The position numbers were made by a program, and so were the translations under genes. This document shows positions 7,855 through 14,631 of a DNA stretch of 18,846 nt, in pieces. The stretch covers positions 1 to 18,846 of the forward strand of contig CAZJRB010000132.1 of assembly GCA_964547995.1 (NCBI GenBank), written 5' to 3'. The notes beneath the pieces were generated by a model. It worked only from the letters and a program-made list of their open reading frames with translations, was not told the origin of the DNA and ran no database searches. The stretch's first letter is position 1. The number at the start of each line of letters is the position of its first letter. Origin of the DNA: CAZJRB01 sp964547995. GTDB taxonomy: Bacteria; Planctomycetota; Planctomycetia; Pirellulales; Thermoguttaceae.

Positions 7855-8655
7855 ATGAAAAGACGCGCATTCGTGAAGATCGCAACTGCCGCAGCGGCCG
7901 GAACAGCAGCCATGACCTCGACCGTGTTTGCATTGGCTGAGGCGAAGAATCGTGAAGGCAAAAAACCCCTGAATACGGTCGTCTTTTTCACCTCCGACAA
8001 CGGCGGTATCAATTGGGGCAACCTCGGCAGCGCGGATTACCGAAAGCTTTGCGATGAACAACCAATCAACGGTGGACTCCGCCGGGGAAAGTCGGCGTTG
8101 TACGAGGGGGGGATTCGTGTTCCCATGATCGTTTCCTGCCCGGGGACGATTCCTCAGGGTGTGGTGTCCGATCAGCCCTGGTATTTCCCGGATGCCATGG
8201 CGACATTCGCGGACATCGCGGGCGCCGAGCAGTTTTTGCCAAAACAACATGACGGCCGCAGTGTCTGGCCTGTGCTGCAAGGCAACCGTGAGCGGCTTGA
8301 TCCTCGCCCCATGTATTGGAACGGGTATCTTTTCGGGCCCGGGTTCCGTCAGGTGGTTCGGCTCGGCCCTTGGAAACTGATGCGTTTTAGTGCCTTGGGA
8401 CGCAGCTATGGCCTTGCAACCGCGAAGCAGCCGAAGGACTGCCCACCGCCCGCTCACCTCGAACTTTATAACCTTGATAAAGATCCCGGCGAGCGCAACA
8501 ACGTGGCCAAAACGTATCCGGAAATCTGTCGGAAGCTCACTGGTATTTTGAATGACGAATATACGCCGCATCCCGATTTTCCGCTGAACGAAAGCGAGAA
8601 AAAGGTGTTTAAGGTTCGCACGTGGGACGACATCGCCGAGGTCTATCCCCACTAG
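7855..8655 (+). CDS. Internally deleted sulfatase (catalytic half missing)
   Basis: The open reading frame is intact, with AAAGGAA upstream of ATG 7855 and a Tat-like signal (KRRAFVKIATAAAAG). It encodes 266 residues, whereas family S1 sulfatases usually have about 450-550. Immediately after the mature N-terminus (EAKNREGKKP) the sequence jumps to the C-terminal half, beginning NTVVFFTSDNGG. The central catalytic region is absent, including the Cys/Ser-X-Pro-X-Arg site that matures to formylglycine. Metal ligands of the second set (D48, N49), the conserved lysine K79 and the YEGGIRVP motif (83-90) remain. The C-terminal region (LELYNLDKDPGERNN) is normal. It is almost certainly inactive as a sulfatase. 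It could be a pseudogene in frame by chance or a retained binding protein. The gene lies between two copies of a 27-bp repeat. Confidence 0.85.
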   Translation: MKRRAFVKIATAAAAGTAAMTSTVFALAEAKNREGKKPLNTVVFFTSDNGGINWGNLGSADYRKLCDEQPINGGLRRGKSALYEGGIRVPMIVSCPGTIPQGVVSDQPWYFPDAMATFADIAGAEQFLPKQHDGRSVWPVLQGNRERLDPRPMYWNGYLFGPGFRQVVRLGPWKLMRFSALGRSYGLATAKQPKDCPPPAHLELYNLDKDPGERNNVAKTYPEICRKLTGILNDEYTPHPDFPLNESEKKVFKVRTWDDIAEVYPH

Positions 8656-8679
8656 GACGATTGAGGAAGATCAAGTTTT

Positions 8680-8706
8680 GCAGGATGGTGTCGAAAGTCC
8701 ATGCTT
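8680..8706 (+). repeat. 27-bp direct repeat, copy 2
   Basis: Exact second copy of the sequence at 7765-7791, beginning 24 bases after the sulfatase stop codon. Both copies sit in 3'-flanking DNA in the same orientation and are followed by unrelated sequence. Confidence 0.85.
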
Positions 8707-8734
8707 TCGCCATCATGATTATCGGAACCTGTGC

Positions 8735-8749
8735 CGGCAACGGTTGCCG
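8735..8749. promoter_or_regulatory. Palindrome upstream of beta-helix gene 1
   Basis: CGGCAAC-G-GTTGCCG is a perfect 7-base palindrome around one central base, 27 bases before ATG 8777. The spacing and symmetry suit a repressor operator for the downstream gene. The arms are too close together for a strong RNA hairpin. No matching second copy was noticed, and no regulator gene lies in the window. Confidence 0.25.
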
Positions 8750-8776
8750 CACGCATCATTTGAAGGAGAAACAGAA

Positions 8777-9967
8777 ATGAATCTTGTTGAGCCCGGGCTG
8801 TATGTGCGGTCGTCTTTGAGCTACCTCTTTGTGGCTTCTATCCTGGTGGGATGCGCAGGTGTGTCAACGGTGCGGGGGGCGGAAGCATCCGAGGCGTGCG
8901 TGCTTGTCTCGCGCGACGGCGACGTTGTCCGCGCGGTGTCGGCAAAGACAAAAGAGACACTGTCCGAAAACTCCGACGCGAAGAAGGTCATCGATTGGGC
9001 CGTGAATAACGCGGACGTCACAATCCTGGAGCCGGGAACCTACACGGTCAACGAGGCCGTGCGAATCTCCAGATCGGGTACAAGCCTGATTATCAAGGAG
9101 AACGCTACGCTCCAGATGCCACCGGGGTTTAACTCGAGCTACATCTCAGAAGAGGGAGCCGACTACTATCCCCTTGTCTATGTTGCTCCAAAGGACGTGT
9201 TCTCCAGAAACTGCATCCTGGAGAATGTAAATGTCATTAATTTTGGAACCTTGAAAGCGTGTGGAAAGACGGACAAAAAGGCGACAGGACGATGGGGCGG
9301 AGGTGGGTGTATCATTTACGATGGACGAAAGTGGGGAAAAACATGCGGGATCGTCGGGGGGACGATATTCTCCTCAGGAGTCCTTACGGGCTGCCGAGGC
9401 GCCGCTCTGTGGATCCTCGACTGCAAGAATACACGGATACCGCTGATGTGCGCGGAACATTACGGCAACGGCGTTGTCGCGGCCGAAGGCTGCGAAGATC
9501 TCGATATCGGCATACTTGCCGGCCTGGCGGGCGAAAAGGCCGAGGAAAATGAAACGATTGACCTTAACTACTTCAACAAGAACATTCGCATAGGAACGGT
9601 AATAGGATCCGCTCCTTCCGAAGAGATTCTCGACATCAACAATTCGCCGAACGTCACGGTAGAGAGGGTTGTTGGGTACGGAGACGCGAAGAAGATGAAC
9701 CTTGTTGGCTTGACGACCTACCCTCGCTCGTCTTGCATGACCTTGAAGAAGTACATCGGCAATTCCGCAAACAGCGTGGTGGTCAAGCGCAAGGACGTGG
9801 TAAACAAAGAGGTCAAACAGTGGGAAAGAACTGTCGAAGTGCCCCCGCTGCCGGAGTCTCTCCCACGGTTCGCGGTAAAGGCCAAACTTATCGCTGTGTT
9901 TGAAGATGGTTCCCGGGAAGTCGTCTTCGACGAGACGATTCCCTTGAATCTGGGAGGGGGCGAATAG
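8777..9967 (+). CDS. Secreted parallel beta-helix protein, paralogue 1
   Basis: A 396-residue product. ATG 8777 is preceded by AAGGAG at 8763-8768 and begins a signal sequence with a lipobox-like LVGC (SYLFVASILVGCAG), so it may be a lipoprotein. The body has short repeated beta-strand rungs typical of pectin-lyase-fold right-handed beta helices: VTILEPGTYTVNEAVRIS, GTSLIIKENATLQMP, NCILENVNVINFG, CGIVGGTIFSSGV, AALWILDCKNTRIP. The best conserved stretch shared with the next gene is GLAGEKAEENETIDLN (E257, E259 and D262 within it), followed by PSEEILDINNS (E282, D286). These acidic residues are the natural candidates for catalysis or calcium binding. The C-terminal 60 or so residues form a separate beta-rich tail (VKQWERTVEVPPLPESLPRF). 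It is probably a polysaccharide lyase, epimerase or hydrolase; I do not recognise a named family. Codon use is less GC-rich than in its paralogue. Confidence 0.65.
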   Translation: MNLVEPGLYVRSSLSYLFVASILVGCAGVSTVRGAEASEACVLVSRDGDVVRAVSAKTKETLSENSDAKKVIDWAVNNADVTILEPGTYTVNEAVRISRSGTSLIIKENATLQMPPGFNSSYISEEGADYYPLVYVAPKDVFSRNCILENVNVINFGTLKACGKTDKKATGRWGGGGCIIYDGRKWGKTCGIVGGTIFSSGVLTGCRGAALWILDCKNTRIPLMCAEHYGNGVVAAEGCEDLDIGILAGLAGEKAEENETIDLNYFNKNIRIGTVIGSAPSEEILDINNSPNVTVERVVGYGDAKKMNLVGLTTYPRSSCMTLKKYIGNSANSVVVKRKDVVNKEVKQWERTVEVPPLPESLPRFAVKAKLIAVFEDGSREVVFDETIPLNLGGGE

Positions 9968-9976
9968 CATACGGTC

Positions 9977-10033
9977 CCCTGTTGTCACAGGGCGACGGAA
10001 TCCCGGCATCCTGCCGGCGGTTGGCGCGGCAGG
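9977..10033 (+). terminator. Two hairpins between the beta-helix genes
   Basis: Hairpin one is CCCTGT-TGTC-ACAGGG at 9977-9992, 10 bases after the first gene's stop. Hairpin two has arms CCTGCCG and CGGCAGG at 10010-10033 with a 10-base loop. Neither is followed by a T tract, so they may slow or attenuate read-through, or mark mRNA processing, rather than act as classic terminators. Confidence 0.3.
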
Positions 10034-10077
10034 CGGCGGGAAGTGAGAGAGAACTGTTAACAAAGGGAGGTCATAGC

Positions 10078-11214
10078 ATGTCTGCTCGTATAGTAGTCGC
10101 GGCTCTTACGCTGGTCTGCGCCGCGGCCGTCTCGGCGGCGGAAGCCGCCGGGTTCGCAACGGTCCTCATGCAGGACGGCACGTGTGTGGTGCGGCATGAG
10201 GGGACGGAGAAAGTGCTTTTCAAGCACGCCGAGCCCTCGCGGGCGATCGAGTGGGCCTTAGAGCACAGCCGCATCGCCGTCCTCTCGGGGGGACAGTTCA
10301 CCGTGAAACGCAGCGTGACGATTCCGCGTCCGGGCGTCTCGCTGGTTATCGCGCCGGACGCGACGCTGGAGGCCGCCGAGGACGCTCAACTCACGGCCGT
10401 GCCGGGCCGGACTGCCAAGGACGACCACTTGCGCACAGTGATTCATAACCGCGGCAACGACAACGTCGCCATCGTCAACTTCGGGGCAATCCGTGCCGGC
10501 CGCAATCGGGGCGACCGTAAAGTGTTTAAGAATTGCATCGTGTTCAATGGCCAGAGCGACGGTGAGATCGGCATCGACGGCGGACTGGTGTTCTCCAGCG
10601 GCCCCACGATGTCGCCATGGTGCGACGGAATCTGGCTGATCGATGCTAAAAACGTTCACGTGCCCTTCGTCGGCTCTATGGGTTACGACTTCAGCGCGCT
10701 GGCGATGGAGGGATGCGAGGACATCGACGTAGACGTCGCGGCGGGGCTGGCGGGCAACAAGGCTTGGGAAAACGAAACTATCGACCTGAACGGTTATAAT
10801 CGGCGCATCCGCATGCGACTCCTGATCGGCACCTCCCCCTCCGAGCAGATCCTGGACGTCAACAACTCGATCGATATCGTTGCCGAGGAGATCGTCGGTT
10901 ACACGAACGGCGACCGATTCCAAGGCAAGCTGTTCGATGTGATCAATTATCCCCCGATCGGCGCGGACCTGACCTTCCGGGAGCGCATCCCGGAGGCCAA
11001 GAACGTCAAGGTACTCAAGAAGCGCGTGGCGGAGACAAGGGTCAAGCAGTGGAAAATCGCCGCCGAGGTGAAGGGGCTGCCCGAGACCCTGCCGGAGCTG
11101 CACGTGACGGTGCGGGTGATCGGCAATCCGCAGGATAAGGAGCCGGTGACCGTTTTCGAGCGAGGCTACAAGCTGCAGCTCGGCGAGAAGCCAACCGCAG
11201 CCGTGCTGGAGTAG
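10078..11214 (+). CDS. Secreted parallel beta-helix protein, paralogue 2
   Basis: A 378-residue product. ATG 10078 follows AAGGGAGG at 10063-10070 and starts a Sec signal (IVVAALTLVCAAAVSAAEAA). It aligns along its length with the preceding gene: AIEWALEHSRIAVLSGGQFT and related rungs, IVNFGAIRAG, GGLVFSSG, GIWLIDAKNVHVPFV, MEGCEDIDVDVAAGLAG. The central signature is again conserved as ENETIDLN (231-238) and PSEQILDVNNS (254-264), then EEIVGY. The C-terminal tail also matches (VKQWKIAAEVKGLPETLPEL). The lipobox cysteine of paralogue 1 is absent, so this copy is probably released while the other may be lipid-anchored. Pectin-lyase-fold enzymes act on acidic polysaccharides, but the substrate here cannot be assigned. 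The DNA is clearly more GC-rich than paralogue 1, which argues against very recent duplication. Confidence 0.65.
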   Translation: MSARIVVAALTLVCAAAVSAAEAAGFATVLMQDGTCVVRHEGTEKVLFKHAEPSRAIEWALEHSRIAVLSGGQFTVKRSVTIPRPGVSLVIAPDATLEAAEDAQLTAVPGRTAKDDHLRTVIHNRGNDNVAIVNFGAIRAGRNRGDRKVFKNCIVFNGQSDGEIGIDGGLVFSSGPTMSPWCDGIWLIDAKNVHVPFVGSMGYDFSALAMEGCEDIDVDVAAGLAGNKAWENETIDLNGYNRRIRMRLLIGTSPSEQILDVNNSIDIVAEEIVGYTNGDRFQGKLFDVINYPPIGADLTFRERIPEAKNVKVLKKRVAETRVKQWKIAAEVKGLPETLPELHVTVRVIGNPQDKEPVTVFERGYKLQLGEKPTAAVLE

Positions 11215-11224
11215 AACACCTACT

Positions 11225-11335
11225 ATGGTCTCCCGCGGCGTGGCGATCCGAAGCGGATACGACCAGCAGATGGAGTACGATCCGATCAACTGCCGGTGGC
11301 TGATCCAGGGAACTGATGAGAGAGAAGCAGGTTAA
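11225..11335 (+). pseudogene. Possible 36-codon gene remnant
   Basis: The 135 bases between the beta-helix gene and the next start contain an ATG-initiated frame reading VAIRSGYDQQMEYDPINCRW and then LIQGTDE. This looks more like real protein than random intergenic translation, with a polar/aromatic pattern resembling a propeller-glycosidase strand pair. There is no ribosome binding site and no recognised family. It may be the 3' end of a deleted gene; confidence is low. Confidence 0.25.
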
Positions 11336-11348
11336 GAGGACTTTAATT

Positions 11349-12971
11349 ATGAATGAAAAGAAAGATAACATCATCTTGCGACCAACCGGGATCACAGCCA
11401 TCGCGGGCCTGATGGTAGCAATGGGTGTTGGCAGCAGCGCATTAGCAGTCGATGCCGCCGCGAAAGCTTCCGCCAAACGCACGAGATACCTGTTACTCGA
11501 TTCCCGCATCGTCGCGAATACGGAGAATGCGAAACTCACCGTCGGCACGGTCACGAAACATCCCGGCAATCCGCTCTTCGGCGAGGATAAGCCCTGGGAG
11601 AAACGTTTCGACAACCTGTATGCCAATGTCATCCACGACCATGAGGACAAGCTCTACAAGTGCTGGTATAGCCCCTTTATTGTTGACTATTTGTCGAAAG
11701 GCATGACGCCGGCGCAGCGGAACAGCACGCCGTATCGGCCCCCGCGCAATCGCGAGATGGCCGTCGGCTACGCCGTATCGCGCGACGGGCTGAAATGGGA
11801 GAAGCCCGAGCTGAACCTCGTTGAGTTCGAGGGAAGCAAGGCGAACAATCTGGTGTTGCGCGGCCCACATGGCACCGGGGTTTTCAAGGATCAGGAGGAT
11901 CCCGATCCGGCGCGGCGCTACAAGATGATTCACGCCAGCGAACGCCTCCACGCCAGCGAAGCCCTGCGCTTCTCCGGCGACGGTGTGCATTGGAGTGAAC
12001 CGCTGCCATGCCCCGGCATCGAGTCCAAGGGCGACGCCCATAACAACCTGCTCTGGGCGCCCGAACTTGATCGCTACGTTGGCTTCGTGCGCTTGCGAGA
12101 TGGCAGCCAGCGGTTGGTCGGCCGCACCGAAAGCGCCGATCTCAAGCAGTGGGCCAAGGCAGTCGAGGTGCTGCGTTGCGACGCGCAGAACCAAGCCTAC
12201 TCGATGCCCGTATTTCGTTACGCGGACATCTATCTCGGGTTGGTGGCGGTCTTTCGCACACGAGAGGACCGCGTCCACACCGAACTGGCGTGGAGTCCGG
12301 ATACCATTACCTGGCATCGCATCCAGCCGGGAACACCCTTCATCGGCAACGCACCGACCGAGGGGGATTACGACTGGGGTTGCGTCTATGCCGCGGACGC
12401 GCCGGTGGTGCTTGACGACGAGATCCGCATTTACTACAGCGGGTCGAACGGCAAGCACACAAGCTGGCGCGACGGTTTTCTCTGCCTGGCGACGCTGCGG
12501 CCGGACGGCTGGGCCGGCTATGAACCGGCTGACTTGGCCCAGCCCGCGACCATCCTGACCAAGCGGGTCGTTCCCAACGGCGCCACCGTCCGCCTCACCG
12601 CCGATGTTGCCCCCGGCGGCTCCGTTCGGGTCAGCGTTGAAGGCGATCCCACCAACACTCTTGCCGCCTGCGTGCCGGTCACCAACAGCGTCACCGACGC
12701 CCCGGTCACCTGGCAGGCCGGCAAACGCATCGGAGCCTCACCCGTGGCACTGCGATTTGAACTGACCAAGGCCAAGCTCTATTCATTCCGGGTTGCCGAC
12801 ACCGAGGAGAAGGAGCGTCTTCAGGAGACAAGGGAATCGAAACGGAATCGAAACGGGGACGCAGCTAGTTTATTGCCTTCACGGTCCTGGGTCGACCTTC
12901 GCGACGCAATGTGTGCTCCAAACCCAACCGCTTCGCCTGCCGATCTTGCCATCCCATCTTGTCAATACTAG
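11349..12971 (+). CDS. Secreted five-bladed-propeller glycoside hydrolase-like
   Basis: The product is 540 residues as it stands. ATG 11349 has AAGAGGA at 11334-11340 and begins a signal peptide (GITAIAGLMVAMGVGSSALA). The body matches planctomycetal proteins of the GH32/GH43/GH68 propeller superfamily: KHPGNPLFGEDKPWEKRFDN, YANVIHDHEDKLYKCWY, GYAVSRDGLKWEKPELNLV, GVFKDQEDPDPARRYKMIH and LRFSGDGVHWSEP, then HNNLLWAPELDRYVGFVRL. A C-terminal beta sandwich follows from about 12530 (VVPNGATVRLTADVAPGGSV) and reaches ALRFELTKAKLYSFRVAD, where relatives would be expected to end. The last 45 or so codons lie in an inserted inverted-repeat element and are low-complexity read-through (ESKRNRNGD). The enzyme core looks intact. 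The substrate is unknown; sugar-releasing activity outside the cytoplasm is inferred. Confidence 0.65.
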   Translation: MNEKKDNIILRPTGITAIAGLMVAMGVGSSALAVDAAAKASAKRTRYLLLDSRIVANTENAKLTVGTVTKHPGNPLFGEDKPWEKRFDNLYANVIHDHEDKLYKCWYSPFIVDYLSKGMTPAQRNSTPYRPPRNREMAVGYAVSRDGLKWEKPELNLVEFEGSKANNLVLRGPHGTGVFKDQEDPDPARRYKMIHASERLHASEALRFSGDGVHWSEPLPCPGIESKGDAHNNLLWAPELDRYVGFVRLRDGSQRLVGRTESADLKQWAKAVEVLRCDAQNQAYSMPVFRYADIYLGLVAVFRTREDRVHTELAWSPDTITWHRIQPGTPFIGNAPTEGDYDWGCVYAADAPVVLDDEIRIYYSGSNGKHTSWRDGFLCLATLRPDGWAGYEPADLAQPATILTKRVVPNGATVRLTADVAPGGSVRVSVEGDPTNTLAACVPVTNSVTDAPVTWQAGKRIGASPVALRFELTKAKLYSFRVADTEEKERLQETRESKRNRNGDAASLLPSRSWVDLRDAMCAPNPTASPADLAIPSCQY

Positions 12972-13004
12972 CTGCGTCCCCGTCTCGATCCCCGTCTCGA
13001 TCCC
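12832..13004. mobile_element. Inverted-repeat element (MITE/REP-like)
   Basis: ACGGGGACGCAGCTAGT at 12853-12869 is the exact reverse complement of 12967-12983. Each arm extends about 20 bases outward with tandem TCGAAAC/TCGAT-type units, mostly matching with transitions and one indel. The 97-base centre has no complete gene. The form fits a non-autonomous element mobilised in trans, such as a REP element of the kind moved by REP-associated tyrosine transposases; that link is inference. It sits at the 3' end of the preceding glycosidase gene and provides its present stop codon (12969-12971). Confidence 0.65.
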
Positions 13005-13040
13005 GGCGCGCTTATGGTGGTTGGGCGTTCGTTTTCCCTC

Positions 13041-14069
13041 TCAGTTCTTGCCTGATGCAGATCCCGGATTCGCTTTGACACGCATTCTCCAAAGGCACCA
13101 GTACTTATCATTGGCGGCTCTGCCGGTGAAGAAGACCGTGAATGTTCCGTCACGTTCATGGACCAAGCCCAAGGGAGTACGGATGTCCCCGCACGTCTTG
13201 GATTCGATCCGCAACTGCTTGGGTTTCGACCACGTGATCCCGTCTTTGGAAACGACGTAGCCAATCACGTTGCTTGGTCTGATCTGATCGAAGACGGCAA
13301 TGTATAATCCATCTGCAATCTTGGTGACAATGGGGTTCTCTATGTCGGGATGTCCGCTCAGCGCCGGATTTCCCGAACGTCGCTTCCATGGCCCTTCCAG
13401 TTTGTCCGCTTCTGCCAAACCGACTTGCCATGGAAACCCCTGCGGTGAACTGCCGTAGAAACCAATCCACTTTTCGCCATTGTGAAAAGGATAGAATGAA
13501 TCCGTGCCCTGCGAACCTTCCCACGGTTGGCTGTTGGGTCCTGGTTCCAAGGCGATACCACGATCTTTCCATGGCCCGCTGATGCCCTTTCGGCCCGGCT
13601 GGACAGACTCAGCGCGCCAGATTCGACCGTCCCAAAAGCTCCCTTTGCCCCCCGAATGGTAGGCCACGTAGAATAGCTCCCAGCGGTCTTTCGCTTCATT
13701 GAATATCGGCATCGGCGCCCAGAGGTTGGAGCGGGGATCTTTGCCTGTGCGATCGCCGCTGCCCTCGTTAATGGTGCCCTGCCGTGTCCAGACAAAGCCA
13801 TCCGAACTCGTCCAGTGCGCCAACTTCATCTTGATCCAGAAAGGATCGCCGACCATCTCAGCGGTGAAAAGATGATAGGTCCCATCGAGCTTGATAACCG
13901 AACCACCCTCGAAACCGTACTTGTTGTCCTCGGTTCCCGGCGATCCTTTCTGAATGACGGGCTTATCGGTCAGTTCGACAAGGCTCAGCGTCGCTTCATC
14001 AGCGCAGACCTGTTGCACCAGAGATAGGGACAGCGCAAGGCAGATGACTGTTATGTTCGTATACTTCAT
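13041..14069 (-). CDS. Secreted GH43-like five-bladed-propeller protein
   Basis: A 342-residue product. The start (ATG complement, 14069) is set by AAAGGAG at 14078-14084 and by the Sec signal that follows (MKYTNITVICLALSLSLVQQ, then VCADEA). Propeller blades are visible: EGGSVIKLDGTYHLFTAEM, AHWTSSDGFVWTRQGTI, NLWAPMPIFNEAKDRWELFY, SGPWKDRG, SFYPFHNGEKWIGFYGSS, ENPIVTKIADGLYIAVFD and VVSKDGITWSKPKQL. Length and motif spacing fit the GH43/GH32/GH130-type superfamily. Candidate acidic residues are the Glu before GGS, the Asp in KLDG and the Glu of ENP, but I cannot assign the catalytic pair. It was probably the last gene of a minus-strand operon with the oxidoreductase at 15810-17162; the intron/transposase insertion now separates them. 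Confidence 0.65.
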   Translation of the reverse strand: MKYTNITVICLALSLSLVQQVCADEATLSLVELTDKPVIQKGSPGTEDNKYGFEGGSVIKLDGTYHLFTAEMVGDPFWIKMKLAHWTSSDGFVWTRQGTINEGSGDRTGKDPRSNLWAPMPIFNEAKDRWELFYVAYHSGGKGSFWDGRIWRAESVQPGRKGISGPWKDRGIALEPGPNSQPWEGSQGTDSFYPFHNGEKWIGFYGSSPQGFPWQVGLAEADKLEGPWKRRSGNPALSGHPDIENPIVTKIADGLYIAVFDQIRPSNVIGYVVSKDGITWSKPKQLRIESKTCGDIRTPLGLVHERDGTFTVFFTGRAANDKYWCLWRMRVKANPGSASGKN

Positions 14070-14169
14070 TGGTGTATCTCCTTTCTTGGCCCAACGTCGC
14101 GAGTCACCGAACATCGGAAGATGCGCTCGGCGCGGCTTTCGATGGTACGGTGGACTCGTCTTGTTGTGT

Positions 14170-14214
14170 GCCGGGCTTGCCCGGCTGCTTGCTGGTGCGC
14201 TCCGCGAGCGTACC
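14170..14214. other. Hairpins just upstream of the intron 5' end
   Basis: GCCGGGC-TT-GCCCGGC (14170-14185) and GGTGCGCT-CCGCG-AGCGTACC (14194-14214, one G-T pair) form two adjacent stem-loops. The second ends 11 bases before the putative intron boundary. Group IIC introns are known to prefer sites just after terminator-like stems. No T tract is present, and no gene is seen between 14091 and 14225. Confidence 0.35.
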
Positions 14215-14225
14215 AAACCTCAAAC

Positions 14226-14400
14226 GTGCGCCAAGCATCTCATGTGGGTTCGGTACGATCAAGGGGTAAGTCCAGCCACAGGTGGATAACGCCGAAGTGT
14301 AGCGGAAGGCAGAGATTCGTCCGAAAGGCGGGTTGAAGGAAGCCGGAAGCGAACATGCGGGCTGATCGAACAGGGTAAGGGATAGGCATTTTGATTTCCC
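14226..14400 (+). mobile_element. Group II intron 5' fragment (domain I-like)
   Basis: The segment begins GTGCGCCAAGC, matching the bacterial group II intron 5' consensus GUGCG. It continues with paired blocks such as CATGTGGG...CCAGCCACAGG and the domain-I-like phrases CGAAAGGCGGGTTGA and GAAGCCGGAAGCGAAC. It carries no protein gene. Its orientation agrees with the intron 3' fragment at 15410-15776, so the two are probably the ends of one intron whose middle was lost or replaced. The right boundary is approximate. Confidence is moderate because it rests on short remembered consensus segments. Confidence 0.45.
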
Positions 14401-14437
14401 ACAAGGCTTGAGTCTGATCGAGGGGGTTTTGGTTGTC

Positions 14438-14493
14438 AAGGGGTTGCGGGCGGGGAGGGCAGCCGTGGCCGCCCTCCCCGCCCGCAACCCCTT
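14438..14493. repeat. Perfect 23-bp inverted repeat
   Basis: Arms at 14438-14460 and 14471-14493 are exact reverse complements (core GGGGTTGCGGGCGGGGAG) with a 10-base loop, giving a very stable GC-rich hairpin. It lies 138 bases beyond the 3' end of the transposase fragment, between it and the intron 5' fragment. It could be the end structure of an IS91-type element, a strong terminator, or a palindrome created at the rearrangement junction. No T tract follows on either strand. Confidence 0.85.
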
Positions 14494-14631
14494 CGATCCA
14501 CTCGATGGAAGGGATTTGTGGAGAATCGGGCGCAGAGCGATCCCGCGTAGCTACGCCATCAAAACAGCTTATGTGGGGGTGTGTCGCAGTCGGCGCGCAC
14601 CGGCGCGGGTCGACTCGTCGAGACGGCAAAA

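Noticed and set aside
8777..11214. Phage tail-spike beta-helix proteins
   Set aside because: Both have secretion signals, lie among CAZyme genes and have no phage structural neighbours.
12832..13004. CRISPR-like repeats
   Set aside because: The short tandem units are only two per arm, are inverted between arms, and have no regular spacers or cas genes.
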